64,000 nucleotides of DNA from Streptomyces olivochromogenes (GCF_001514115.1 NZ_KQ948462.1:1-64000), one strand, 5' to 3'. Shown: positions 35,301 through 43,949, counted from the stretch's first letter. The notes: a model not told the origin generated them from the sequence alone. Numbers and translations are program-made.

Positions 35301-37849
35301 TGCTGCGTTACGCCCTGCAGACCGTCCGAGCCCGCAAGGGTGGCTTCCTCGGTGCCTTCTTCGCCTTGATGTGCGCGGCCGCTCTCATCACCGCCTGCGG
35401 CACCCTCCTGGAGACGGGCCTGCGCGGCACGATCGCCACCGAACGGTATGCCGCCACGCCCGTCGTGGTCTCCGCCGACCAGAACGTCCACCAGACCACC
35501 GTCAAACACAAGAAGGGCAAGACCAAGGTCAAACACAAGGCCAAGCCGATCGCCGAACGGGCCTGGCTCCCGGACGACCTCGCCACCGAGCTTCGGAAGG
35601 TGCCCGGCGTACGTGAGGTCATCCCCGAACTGACCTTCCTGGCCGAGCCCTTGGCACCCGGCGGGGCCGTCGACAAGGACCGGCCCGCCTACGGGCACGC
35701 CTGGGACTCCGCCGCGCTGACTCCGTACACCCTCACCACAGGCACCGCCCCCAAGGCCGACGGTGATCTCGTCATCGACCGCCGTTTCGCCGAGCGCGCC
35801 CACCTCGAGCCCGGCGACCGGCTCACCGTCCAGTCGACGCAGAGCCCGCGGACCTACCGGGTCACCGGAATAGCCGCCCCCGCCCAGGAGGTGCGGCACC
35901 AGACCGCCCTCTTCTTCTCCACCGCCGAGGCCCGCCGCCTCGCCGCCCACCCCGGACGGGTCACCGCCTTCGGGGTGCTTCCCGCCAAGGGCACGGACGC
36001 GGCCGTGCTGAAGCGATCGGTCAGCACGGCGCTGCATGGCACCAAGGCGCCGCACGGTACGACCGTGCAGGTCAGCTCCGGTGACGGCAGGGGGCCCGTG
36101 GAGTTCCTGGACGCGGCCGCCGCGCGTACGAAGCTGGTCAGCATGGGCGGTGCGATGGGCGGCACCTCACTGCTCGTGGCCGTCCTCGTGGTGGTCGGGA
36201 CCTTCGCGCTCTCCGTGCAGCAGCGCCATCGCGAACTCGCCCTGCTGCGCGCCATCGCCGCCACGCCGGGCCAGATCCGGGCGCTCCTCGGCCGTGAGGC
36301 ACTGATCGTCGGGGCCGCCGCGGGTACCACCGGCGCGCTCGCGGGGCTGCCGCTGGGCAGTTGGCTGCACGGCCGGTTCATGGCCATGGGCGCCGTGCCG
36401 GCCACGCTTCAGCACACCGTCAGCGTCTTCCCGCCGCTCGCCGCGCTCGCCGCGACACTGCTCGGTGCGTGGGCCGCCGCCCGTATCTCCTCGCGTCGGA
36501 TCGCCCGGATCCGCCCGGCCGAGGCGCTCGCCGAAGCCAGGGCCGAGCGCACCCGCCCGGCGTGGGGACGGATCCTCGTGGGTGTCGCCCTGCTCGCCGG
36601 CGGTGCCGTCCTCGTCGCCGTGCTCAGTGTTCTGCGCACGGAACCCGCCTCGACTCCCGTGACCTTCCTGGCCGTCGTGGTCCTCGCCTCCTCCGTCGCG
36701 CTGCTCGGTCCGCTGCTGGTCAGGGCGGCCGTGGCCATACTCGGAGGTCCGCTCGCGCTGACCGGACCCAGCAGTCGGCTGGCGCGTGCCAACCTCCGTG
36801 GCCATGCCGCCCGGATGGCCTCCGTCGTCACTCCTCTGACCCTCCTCATCGGCATGACCTGCACCGTTCTCTTCGTCCAGCCGACCCTGGGCAACGCGGC
36901 CCGCGCCCAGGCCCGCGAGGGCATCCGCGCCGACTGGGTGGTGGCCGCCCAGGGCCCGGGCGTACCGGCCGAGGCCGCACAGCGGTTGCGTACGCAGCAC
37001 GACACCGTCACCGAAGTGGTCCGCACCACCGTCCGTGTGGGAGTCGACAAGTACGCGGCGCAGGGCGTCACACCCGGGGGCCTCACCCGCACCTGGGACC
37101 CGGACGTCACCGCCGGCTCTCTGAAGAAGCTCACCGAGGACACCGTCGCCGTCAGCGAACTCGCCGCCGACCAGCTCCACCTGAAGCCCGGCAGTTCCCT
37201 GAAACTCACGCTGGGCGACGGAACACCCGTAACGCCGACCGTGGTGGCCGTCTACGCCGAGGGCCTCGGCTTCGGCGACCTCACCTTCGCCCATGACCTG
37301 GTCGCCCGCCATGTGGACAACCCGCTCGCGACCTCCGTCCTCGTCAGCACCGCCCGTACACAGACACAACTCGCGACTACCCTCCGTGAGTTCCCGGGGA
37401 TCCACGTCCTCGCCCCGGCCGCCGCCGACTCGATCCAGGCCGCACGGCAGCAGGCGAACGCCGAGGTCAACTACCTCGCCATGGGACTCGTCCTGGCTTT
37501 CACCGCCATCGCCGTCGTCAACACGCTGGCCATGTCGGTCTCGGAGCGCGTTCGCGAGTTCGCGCTGCTGCGCCTCGCTGGGGCGACCCGGCGCCAGGTG
37601 CTGGGGATGCTGCGCACGGAGGCGCTCTCGGTCCTGCTGCTCGCCACCGCGCTCGGCAGCGGAATCGCGCTCGCCGTCCTCACCGCGTTCAGCGTCGGCA
37701 TGACGGGCGAGGCGGCCCCGGCGGTCACACCCCTGGTGTACGTCGCCGTGGTCGCGCTCGCCGGGCTGCTCGCGCTCGTCGCCACCGCGCTGCCGGGCCG
37801 GGTGGCGTTGCGGGTGCGCCCGGTCACGGTGGCCACGGCCAAGGAGTAA
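35297..37849 (+). CDS. FtsX/MacB-type ABC transporter permease, 850 residues
   Basis: Coupled to the regulator by ATGA. Layout: an N-terminal helix (GGFLGAFFALMCAAALITA), a large MacB-like extracellular domain (about 45-275), three helices (about 280-400), a fourth region, a second extracellular domain (about 530-690) and three C-terminal helices with the FtsX motif (EFALLRLAGATRRQVLGML, and ELALLRAIAATPGQIRALL in the first half). It is thus a fused double FtsX permease. Such permeases pair with an ATPase for lipoprotein, peptide or antibiotic export or resistance. No ATPase gene is adjacent, which is unusual. A Lys-rich loop (KHKKGKTKVKHKAK) is notable in the first extracellular domain. Confidence 0.9.
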   Translation: MMLRYALQTVRARKGGFLGAFFALMCAAALITACGTLLETGLRGTIATERYAATPVVVSADQNVHQTTVKHKKGKTKVKHKAKPIAERAWLPDDLATELRKVPGVREVIPELTFLAEPLAPGGAVDKDRPAYGHAWDSAALTPYTLTTGTAPKADGDLVIDRRFAERAHLEPGDRLTVQSTQSPRTYRVTGIAAPAQEVRHQTALFFSTAEARRLAAHPGRVTAFGVLPAKGTDAAVLKRSVSTALHGTKAPHGTTVQVSSGDGRGPVEFLDAAAARTKLVSMGGAMGGTSLLVAVLVVVGTFALSVQQRHRELALLRAIAATPGQIRALLGREALIVGAAAGTTGALAGLPLGSWLHGRFMAMGAVPATLQHTVSVFPPLAALAATLLGAWAAARISSRRIARIRPAEALAEARAERTRPAWGRILVGVALLAGGAVLVAVLSVLRTEPASTPVTFLAVVVLASSVALLGPLLVRAAVAILGGPLALTGPSSRLARANLRGHAARMASVVTPLTLLIGMTCTVLFVQPTLGNAARAQAREGIRADWVVAAQGPGVPAEAAQRLRTQHDTVTEVVRTTVRVGVDKYAAQGVTPGGLTRTWDPDVTAGSLKKLTEDTVAVSELAADQLHLKPGSSLKLTLGDGTPVTPTVVAVYAEGLGFGDLTFAHDLVARHVDNPLATSVLVSTARTQTQLATTLREFPGIHVLAPAAADSIQAARQQANAEVNYLAMGLVLAFTAIAVVNTLAMSVSERVREFALLRLAGATRRQVLGMLRTEALSVLLLATALGSGIALAVLTAFSVGMTGEAAPAVTPLVYVAVVALAGLLALVATALPGRVALRVRPVTVATAKE

Positions 37850-37886
37850 AGGGCGGTACGCAAAGGAGTAAGCGGCGGTACGCAAT

Positions 37887-37919
37887 GGTGGGCGCCCTTT
37901 ACATCAGAGGGCGCCCACC
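37887..37919 (+). terminator. terminator after the permease
   Basis: 12-bp perfect stem (GGTGGGCGCCCT / AGGGCGCCCACC) with a 9-nt loop. Confidence 0.85.
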
Positions 37920-37986
37920 AAATACGCACCGCACTCAACTACGCACCGCACTCAAGTGCGCGCCGCGACCAAGTACGCGCCGCCGC
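37920..37986 (+). repeat. four tandem 17-bp repeats
   Basis: Unit AAnTACGCACCGCACTC and degenerate copies start at 37920, 37937, 37954 and 37971, directly after the terminator. Confidence 0.8.
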
Positions 37987-38007
37987 ACGGTGATCGTGAG
38001 CCCGGAG

Positions 38008-38403
38008 CTAGGCCGTCACCGGGAGACCGGCCGCCTTCCACGCCTGGAAGCCGCCGACCAGGTCGGTCGCCCGGTGCAGTCCGAGCTGGTGGAGGGAGAC
38101 GGCGGCGAGGCTGGACGCGTACCCCTCGTTGCAGACCACCACGACCCGCAGATCATGGCTCGTGGCCTCCGGGGCGCGGTGGCTGCCCTGGGGGTCGAGC
38201 CGCCACTCCAGTTCGTTGCGCTCGACGACGAGGGCGCCGGGAATCAGTCCGTCGCGCTCGCGCAGGGCGGCGTACCGGATGTCGACGAGGAGGGCTTCGC
38301 CGGCCTGTGCGGCGGAGTGGGCCTCCTCGGCCTCCACCCGGTCGAGTCCCTCGCGGACCCGTTCCAGCAAGGTGTCGATGCCCACCGGGCGGGTTGCGCT
38401 CAC
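38008..38403 (-). CDS. rhodanese-domain sulfurtransferase
   Basis: 131 residues; its GTG overlaps the stop of the upstream dioxygenase (GTGA), so the two are coupled. It is a single rhodanese domain with the catalytic Cys in VVCNEGYASS, the WR/ER-type substrate loop (ERNELEWRL) and the end motif VGGFQAWKAAGLPV. It is expected to handle persulfide sulfur. Paired with cysteine dioxygenase it suggests channeling of cysteine sulfur toward sulfite/thiosulfate chemistry. The whole unit is preceded by a Cys-rich leader peptide. Confidence 0.92.
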   Translation of the reverse strand: MSATRPVGIDTLLERVREGLDRVEAEEAHSAAQAGEALLVDIRYAALRERDGLIPGALVVERNELEWRLDPQGSHRAPEATSHDLRVVVVCNEGYASSLAAVSLHQLGLHRATDLVGGFQAWKAAGLPVTA

Positions 38404-38942
38404 TGCCAGTCCTCCGGACGCTCGACGTGCTCCAGGCGCAGCACCTGCCCCGTGCGGCTGTAGCGGCGGATCCGGGGCAGGGGCGGGTAGTACGCGTGGA
38501 CGGAGATCGCGTGCTCCTCGGTGGACTCGTTGAGCACCTCGTGCACATGGTGGCGGCCGAAGGAGCGGCCCTCGCCGGCCGGCAGCCGACGTTCGCGGTC
38601 GACGTCCTCGGAGAGTTCGAGGGTCTTCCAGCCGTCGGTGGGCAGGCGGGCGGCGAGCGAGTACTCCTTGAGCTCGCCCGCGGCGGCGACGAAGGCGCCG
38701 ACCGAGTCGGCGTGGTCGTGCCAGCCGGTCCCGGTGCCGGGGGGCCAGCCGATGAGCCAGGCCTCGCTGCCGCCGGGGCCCTCCAGCCGCACCCAGGTGC
38801 GGCCCTCGGGGTCGAGGGGGAGGGAAGCGATCAGTTCGGCGTCGGTGGCGGTGCGGCGCACGAAGTCGAACAGGTCGGCCTGGGTGGGGGCCTGGACCGG
38901 TGCGGAGGCGGAAGGCGCGGTGGAGGGGGTGGACACAGACAC
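38400..38942 (-). CDS. cysteine dioxygenase type I
   Basis: 180 residues from GTG 38942, with AGGACGG upstream; farther in-frame sequence belongs to a different reading unit. It is a cupin with the iron-binding triad WHDHADSVGAF (two His) and HHVHEVLN (third His), and YYPPLPRIRRY near the end. It oxidises cysteine to cysteine sulfinate. The first 20 residues are Ser/Pro/Thr-rich and disordered. Expression is likely controlled by translation of the leader peptide 82 bp upstream. Confidence 0.92.
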   Translation of the reverse strand: MSVSTPSTAPSASAPVQAPTQADLFDFVRRTATDAELIASLPLDPEGRTWVRLEGPGGSEAWLIGWPPGTGTGWHDHADSVGAFVAAAGELKEYSLAARLPTDGWKTLELSEDVDRERRLPAGEGRSFGRHHVHEVLNESTEEHAISVHAYYPPLPRIRRYSRTGQVLRLEHVERPEDWQ

Positions 38943-39024
38943 GGGTACCGTCCTGGGCGTTCGCGTGGGTGCGCGCGGCAGCCGACAGGGAGGGGCGGCG
39001 CGCGGGGAGAGAAGAGCTGCGAAT

Positions 39025-39111
39025 TCAGCAGGACGGGCGACACACGCAGCCCGCATAGCGGACGAGGTCCATATGGACCCTCCGCCACAGGCGCACACAG
39101 GTGTCGGTCAC
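39025..39111 (-). CDS. Cys-rich leader peptide upstream of cysteine dioxygenase
   Basis: 28 codons from GTG 39111 to TGA 39027-39025. The peptide has four Cys (positions 5, 22, 24, 28), three of them in its last seven residues (GCVCRPSC), and the core RRVHMDLVRYAG. That core matches the RRHVDLVR-type peptides annotated as putative leader peptides ahead of sulfur-metabolism genes in streptomycetes. TTGACC and TGTACT (39147-39119) place the -10 end 7 nt before the GTG, so the peptide is read leaderlessly. Polycysteine leaderless small ORFs act as cysteine-responsive attenuators in mycobacteria; the same logic here is inference. It is too small for routine gene calling. Confidence 0.85.
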   Translation of the reverse strand: MTDTCVRLWRRVHMDLVRYAGCVCRPSC

Positions 39112-39118
39112 GATCCGG

Positions 39119-39147
39119 AGTACACCATGGCGGTCCGGGCCGGTCAA
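39119..39147 (-). promoter_or_regulatory. promoter of the leader-peptide/cysteine dioxygenase/rhodanese operon
   Basis: On the minus strand TTGACC (39147-39142), 17-nt spacer, TGTACT (39124-39119), 7 nt, GTG 39111. Confidence 0.75.
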
Positions 39148-39271
39148 CTCACTGTCACTATGTGGACCATCCGGTGACCGAGGGTGCCGCGATGGCCGTG
39201 GCTCCGCCCCTCCGGACGGGTTCGGCGACCTGAGCATGGTGGTCCGGGGGCTGGCCGGACCACCAGGGTCG

Positions 39272-41140
39272 TCAGGTCGTACTCGCCGCGGTCTCCGCTT
39301 CCGCTTCCGCTTCCGCTTCCGCCGTGGCGGGGCCGCCCAGAGTCGTCTCGGCCGCCGCGTACAGGTCGGCCGGGCGCACCCCGCTCAGCGCGGTGACCAG
39401 GTGGCCGTCGGGGCGCACCAGGAGCACGGTGTGTGCCGCCGCGCCGGGATAGCTCTCGGCGACCAGCAGCTCGGCGCGGTGCGGCAGCGCGGTCACGGCG
39501 GCCGCGAGCCGGGGCATGATTCCGGCCGTCACCCAGTGCTTGCGCGCCCACACGCCCGTACCCGGAGCGATCAGCACGACGAGCAGCACCCCGCGACCGA
39601 GCCGCTCCCGCAGCTGCACGAACGAGCCGTCCTCCGCGGTCACGCGTACGTCGACGACCGGCGCACCGGGTGCCGTGTCCACCGGGGTCTCCGACTCGGT
39701 GTGCGCGGGCGCGAGCGGCGAGTCGGCGTACACCCCCGGCGCACCCAGCGGGCCGCGTCCCAGGTGGCCGTCCGTGAGCAGCGCGTCGTGGCCACGGGCC
39801 GACCCGGGGACGTACGAGCGCAGGCCTCCGCCGCTGCGCAGCAGTGGCAGCGCCTGGTCGGCGGCGCGCAGTCGGGCGGCGACGACAGCCCGCCGCTCCG
39901 CCTGGTAGCTGTCGAGCAGTGCCTCGAGCGGGCCGTGGTGCCAGGCGAGCGCCAGCTTCCAGGCGAGGTTGTCGGCGTCCCGCAGGCCCTCGTCCAGGCC
40001 CTGGGTGCCGAGCACGCCGAGCAGGTGCGCGGCGTCCCCGGCGAGGAAGACCCGGCCGGCCCGCCAGCGGCGGGCGAGACGGTGGTGGACGGTGTGGACT
40101 CCGGTGTCGAGCAGCTCGTACGGGGGTGTGGAGCCCGCGTTCCAGCCCGCGAGGGTCTCGCGGATGCGCGCCACCAGCAGATCGGGCGTGACCAGGTCCT
40201 TGCCGGGCGGCAGCAGCCAGTCCAGCCGCCACACGTCGTCGGCGAGGGGGCGCGCGGTCACCTCTCCGCTGGAGGGGCCCGACGTCCGCCACGGCGGCAT
40301 CCGGTGCAGCAACGCCTGGCCGGGCCAGGGAAGTTCCGTACGCAGCGCCGCCACGGCGTATCGTTCGACGGCTGTACGTCCGGGGAAGCGGATGTCCTGG
40401 AGCTTGCGCACGGTCGAGCGCGGTCCGTCGCAGCCGACCAGGTAACTGCCGCGCCACCATGTGCCGTTGGGACCGCGGGTGTGCGCCGTGACGCCCGAGG
40501 ACTCCTGCTCGATCGAGTCGAGGCGGCTGCCCACGGCGACCTTGATCAGCCGCTCGTGGATGATGGCCTCGCGCAGGGCGCCGGTCAGCGCGTGCTGGGC
40601 GAGGTGCAGCGGGGCGGGCACGTCGGCGCCCTCGGAGTCCTGCGCGTCCGTGGTCGGTCCGAGCCCGGCGCTTTTCAGGCTCTGCGCGCTCCCCTTCGGG
40701 TCCCGAGCGCTCCCCCTGGAGCGCTGAGCGCTACTCCCCGAGCCGTGCGTGCCGCCCCCAAAGGCTTGCGCGCCGCCTACTGCGCCGTGCGCGCCGCTCC
40801 CCGCGCCGAGCGCCGCGCCTCCGGAGCCGTGCGCATCGGCTTCGAAGTCCGGCAAGTCCATGGCGGACGCCCGGGCAGCGAAGTCGATCTCGCGCATCAC
40901 CTGCTTGCGCCGCATCGACCGCCATCCGGCCCAATGGAAACCGGCATCGGTGAGAGGCAGGCCCGTCAGGCGCTCGACGAGCGCGGCCGTGTCCTCGCGC
41001 AGCACCACCGTCCGCGCGAGCCGTTGTTCGTCCTTGCCCGGCCCCTCGTCGAGGACCACGGAGGGGACCTCCTGGCGGGCCAGCGCAAGGGCCAGCGTGA
41101 GGCCCACGGGCCCCGCGCCGACGATGATCACCGGGTCCAC
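39272..41140 (-). CDS. FAD-dependent aromatic monooxygenase (PheA/TfdB type)
   Basis: 622 residues from GTG 41140 (AGGGGGC upstream); a TTG at 41230 would extend it by 30. FAD-binding GxGxxG is VGAGPVGLTLALALA, followed by the DG motif LVGCDGPRSTVRK and the second FAD motif VFLAGDAAHLLGVLGTQGLDEGLRDADNLAWKL in shortened form here as GDAAHLLGVLGTQGL. A thioredoxin-like C-terminal domain follows. Between the FAD fold and the substrate domain (about residues 100-180, nt 40600-40840) is a Gly/Ser/Ala-rich insertion. The C-terminus ends with a (AE)n run encoded by a TCCGCT hexamer repeat. Family members hydroxylate phenols and polyketides; the substrate is unknown. Confidence 0.88.
   Translation of the reverse strand: MDPVIIVGAGPVGLTLALALARQEVPSVVLDEGPGKDEQRLARTVVLREDTAALVERLTGLPLTDAGFHWAGWRSMRRKQVMREIDFAARASAMDLPDFEADAHGSGGAALGAGSGAHGAVGGAQAFGGGTHGSGSSAQRSRGSARDPKGSAQSLKSAGLGPTTDAQDSEGADVPAPLHLAQHALTGALREAIIHERLIKVAVGSRLDSIEQESSGVTAHTRGPNGTWWRGSYLVGCDGPRSTVRKLQDIRFPGRTAVERYAVAALRTELPWPGQALLHRMPPWRTSGPSSGEVTARPLADDVWRLDWLLPPGKDLVTPDLLVARIRETLAGWNAGSTPPYELLDTGVHTVHHRLARRWRAGRVFLAGDAAHLLGVLGTQGLDEGLRDADNLAWKLALAWHHGPLEALLDSYQAERRAVVAARLRAADQALPLLRSGGGLRSYVPGSARGHDALLTDGHLGRGPLGAPGVYADSPLAPAHTESETPVDTAPGAPVVDVRVTAEDGSFVQLRERLGRGVLLVVLIAPGTGVWARKHWVTAGIMPRLAAAVTALPHRAELLVAESYPGAAAHTVLLVRPDGHLVTALSGVRPADLYAAAETTLGGPATAEAEAEAEAETAASTT
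39294..39322 (+). repeat. TCCGCT hexamer repeat in the monooxygenase 3' end
   Basis: About five copies of TCCGCT; on the coding strand they give the alternating Ala-Glu tail. Confidence 0.8.
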
Positions 41141-41257
41141 GGCGCGCGGCCCCCTGCCCGGAGCGGTGTCCTGAGGAACGGTCGGGAACAGGCAGTTGGA
41201 ACGGGGTGCACGATCACAGAACGTATGCAACCCATTGCCGGTGCTTGCGTCAAGTGA

Positions 41258-41291
41258 CGGGGGCAGTGGCGATCACGCCACTGCCCCCGTT
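41258..41291 (-). terminator. terminator of the glu operon
   Basis: Perfect 15-bp stem (ACGGGGGCAGTGGCG / CGCCACTGCCCCCGT) with loop ATCA, 26 nt after the gluD stop. Confidence 0.9.
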
Positions 41292-41316
41292 GACACCGAC
41301 GAAGGGTGAGGATCCG

Positions 41317-42210
41317 TCAGATGGAGATGCCGACGCCCGTGCCGGTCGACTCCGTGCCCCCGACCGCGGCCGGCGCCAGCACCACGCCCGTCGACTTCTT
41401 GCCGCGCCGCAGCCGTCCCTCGAGCCAGCTCGCGAAGCTCGTGAGGCTGAAGTTGAGCGCGATGTAGATCAGGGCCACGACGGTGAAGCTGGCGATGGTG
41501 TTCGCGCCGTAGTACGCGCTCATCGGGCTGACGGAGGCGAGCAGCTCGGGGAAGGTGAGGACCGCGCCGCCGAGCGCGGTGTCCTTCACGATCACGACGA
41601 GCTGGCTGACGATCGCCGGCAGCATCGCGGTGACCGCCTGCGGCAGCAGGATGAACCGCATGACCTGGTTCTTGCGCAGACCGACGGCCATGGCCGCCTC
41701 GGACTGCCCCTTGGGCAGCGACAGGATGCCCGCGCGGACGATCTCCGCGAGGACCGAGGAGTTGTAGAGCACCAGTCCCGTGATGACGGCGTAGAGCGGA
41801 CGGTCGTCCGAGCTGGTGTTCGTGTACGCGGAGTACGCGGCGTCGGCGAAGATCATGAGGACCAGCACCGGGATGGCGCGGAAGAACTCCACGATCGCGG
41901 CCGCCGGGATGCGTATCCAGGCGTGGTCGGAGAGCCGGGCTATGCCGAAGAAGGCGCCGAGCGGCAGGGCGATGACCATGGCGAGGGCCGCGGCCTTCAG
42001 GGTGTTCTGCAGCCCCGGCCAGAGGTACGTGCTCCAGGCCTCGCTGTGGACGAAGGGCTTCCACTTCTCCCAGGCGAGCTGGTCCTTGTCGTTGAGGCTG
42101 GTGATCACCCACCACAACAGGGCCGCGAAGGCGACCAGGAACAGCGCCGAGTAGAGGATGTTGCGCCGCTTGGCGCGGGGGCCCTGGGTGTCGTACAGGA
42201 CGGACGTCAT
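41317..42210 (-). CDS. gluD: GluD, glutamate ABC transporter permease
   Basis: 297 residues. ATG 42210 overlaps the gluC stop (ATGA). It is a HisM/GlnP-type permease with five to six helices and the EAA loop EAAMAVGLRKNQVMRFILLP, preceded by the polar-amino-acid signature (FFRAIPVLVLMIF). Last gene of the gluABCD cluster, which in streptomycetes and corynebacteria takes up glutamate. The C-terminal 30 residues are cytosolic and Gly/Thr-rich. Confidence 0.93.
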   Translation of the reverse strand: MTSVLYDTQGPRAKRRNILYSALFLVAFAALLWWVITSLNDKDQLAWEKWKPFVHSEAWSTYLWPGLQNTLKAAALAMVIALPLGAFFGIARLSDHAWIRIPAAAIVEFFRAIPVLVLMIFADAAYSAYTNTSSDDRPLYAVITGLVLYNSSVLAEIVRAGILSLPKGQSEAAMAVGLRKNQVMRFILLPQAVTAMLPAIVSQLVVIVKDTALGGAVLTFPELLASVSPMSAYYGANTIASFTVVALIYIALNFSLTSFASWLEGRLRRGKKSTGVVLAPAAVGGTESTGTGVGISI

Positions 42211-42872
42211 CGCTTCACCGCCACCTTCTTGCCCACCCAGCCGAGGAGGAGGCCGGTCGGCAGCGTCAGACACATGAACCCGAAGGCGAAGACGGCCGAG
42301 ATCGCGATGAGTTGGGCCTCGTTCTCGATCATGGACTTCATCAGGGTGGCCGCTTCGGCGACACCGATCGCGGCCGCCACCGTGGTGTTCTTCGTCAGGG
42401 CGATCAGCACGTTCGTCAGCGGACCGACGACCGAACGGAACGCCTGGGGAAGCACGACCAGGGTCAGGACCTGGGTGAAGTTCAGACCGATGGCGCGGGC
42501 CGCCTCCGCCTGACCGACGGGCACGGTGTTGATGCCGGAGCGCAGCGCCTCGCAGACGAAGGCCGAGGTGTAGGCGATCAGACCGAGCACGGCCAGCCGG
42601 AAGTTGACCGTGTCGACCTGGTCCGAGCCGAGACTCACCCGCAGGGTCTGGTCGAGGCCCAGCGAGGTGAACAGGATGATCACGGTCAGCGGGATGTTCC
42701 GCACTATGTTCACGTAGGCGGTGCCGAAACCGCGCATGAGAGGCACCGGACCGACCCGCATGCCGGCCAGCATGGTTCCCCATATCAGGGAGCCGACGGC
42801 TGAGAGGACGGTGAGCTTCACCGTCATCCAGAACGCTCCCAGCAGGTCGTAACCTTGAAGAAAGTCGAACAC
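42207..42872 (-). CDS. gluC: GluC, glutamate ABC transporter permease
   Basis: 221 residues from GTG 42872, with GGGAAA just upstream. It is a polar-amino-acid permease with the EAA loop EAARAIGLNFTQVLTLVVLP and FVRNIPLTV-type signature (YVNIVRNIPLTVIILF). It forms the heterodimeric channel with GluD. It lies 74 bp after gluB, with a stable hairpin between them. Confidence 0.93.
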   Translation of the reverse strand: MFDFLQGYDLLGAFWMTVKLTVLSAVGSLIWGTMLAGMRVGPVPLMRGFGTAYVNIVRNIPLTVIILFTSLGLDQTLRVSLGSDQVDTVNFRLAVLGLIAYTSAFVCEALRSGINTVPVGQAEAARAIGLNFTQVLTLVVLPQAFRSVVGPLTNVLIALTKNTTVAAAIGVAEAATLMKSMIENEAQLIAISAVFAFGFMCLTLPTGLLLGWVGKKVAVKR

Positions 42873-42905
42873 GATTTCCCGCGCTTCCGCGTGTGGTGAT
42901 GCCCG

Positions 42906-42933
42906 GGTGCGCCGCCCCCGAGGGCGGCGCACC
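42906..42933 (-). terminator. gluB-gluC intercistronic hairpin (attenuator)
   Basis: 12-bp stem GGTGCGCCGCCC / GGGCGGCGCACC with 4-nt loop and no T-run. It lies just after the binding-protein gene, where such hairpins raise its mRNA level relative to the permeases. Confidence 0.7.
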
Positions 42934-42946
42934 GGCGGGCCCGACA

Positions 42947-43783
42947 TCAGCTGACGATGTTGCCGATCTTCGGAGCGGGCTCGTTCTTGTACTGCGCCGG
43001 ACCGAAGTTCTTGTCCACGGCCTTCTGCCAGGAACCGTCGGACACCATCGCCTCGAGAGCCGTGTTGATCTTGGCCTTGAGGTCGCTGCCCTTCTTGACG
43101 CCGATGCCGTAGTTCTCGTTGGTCATCTTGAGGCCGCCGAGCTTGAACTTGCCCTTGAAGGCGGCCTGCGAGGCGTAGCCGGCGAGGATCGAGTCGTCCG
43201 TCGTCAGGGCGTCGATCGCCTTGCTCTGCAGACCCGTCAGGCAGGCCGAGTACGTCGGGTACTGCTGGAGCTGGGCCTTGGGCGCCAGCTTGTCGTGCAC
43301 GTTCTGCGCCGAGGTCGAACCGGTCACGGAACAAAGCTTCTTGCTGTTGAGGTCCGACGGCGACTTGATGGCGGTGTCGTCGGACCGGATCAGCACGTCC
43401 TGGTGGGCGAGCAGGTAGGGACCGGCGAAGTCGACCTTCTTCTCGCGCTCCGGGGTGATCGAGTAGGAGGCGGCGATGAAGTCGACGTCACCGCGCGAGA
43501 GCGCGTTCTCGCGGTCGGCGCTCTTCGTCTCCTTCCACTGGATCTGGTCGGCCTTGTAGCCGAGCTTCCCGGCGACGTACGTGGCGACGTCGACGTCGAA
43601 GCCCGAGTAACCCTGCGGCGTCTTCTGGCCGATGCCCGGCTGGTCGAACTTGATACCGATGGTGATCTTCTTGCCGCCGCCGGAGGAGTCGCTGTCCTTC
43701 TTGTCGTCCGAACCGCACGCCGTGGCGGTCACGGCGAGTGCGAGCACGACGGCCGAGGCGGCCGTGACCTTGCGGAGCTTCAT
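42947..43783 (-). CDS. gluB: GluB, glutamate-binding lipoprotein
   Basis: 278 residues from ATG 43783 (AAAGGATG site). Signal peptide with lipobox TATAC at residue 23 (LAVTATACGSDDKK), so it is a lipid-anchored substrate-binding protein. The SBP_bac_3 fold reads ITIGIKFDQPGIG, GYSGFDVDVATYVAG and DFIAASYSITPEREKKVDFAGPYL (shown here only in part: ASYSITPEREKKVDF). Basic and aromatic pocket residues fit an acidic amino acid. It delivers glutamate to GluCD; GluA powers transport. Confidence 0.93.
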   Translation of the reverse strand: MKLRKVTAASAVVLALAVTATACGSDDKKDSDSSGGGKKITIGIKFDQPGIGQKTPQGYSGFDVDVATYVAGKLGYKADQIQWKETKSADRENALSRGDVDFIAASYSITPEREKKVDFAGPYLLAHQDVLIRSDDTAIKSPSDLNSKKLCSVTGSTSAQNVHDKLAPKAQLQQYPTYSACLTGLQSKAIDALTTDDSILAGYASQAAFKGKFKLGGLKMTNENYGIGVKKGSDLKAKINTALEAMVSDGSWQKAVDKNFGPAQYKNEPAPKIGNIVS

Positions 43784-43861
43784 GGTGAACATCCTTTGGG
43801 TGGGGAGGAGATGCAGGTCTTCAGGCATGGGCTTCAGGTGTGGGCTTCAGTGATGAACGCA

Positions 43862-43909
43862 AGCGATGAACGTCAGCGAGGTCAGCGATGAACGTCAGCG
43901 ATGAACGTC
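43862..43909 (+). repeat. 13-bp repeats between gluA and gluB
   Basis: AGCGATGAACGTC occurs at 43862, 43884 and 43897, with a truncated AGCGAGGTC at 43875; more GATGAACG fragments flank them. Confidence 0.8.
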
Positions 43910-43949
43910 GGTTCAGGAACGAACCTCAGTGATGAAGAAGCGCAGGCCG

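Noticed and set aside
39144..40460. 438-codon frame overlapping the monooxygenase on the same strand
   Set aside because: Shadow frame; FAD motifs are only in the other frame.
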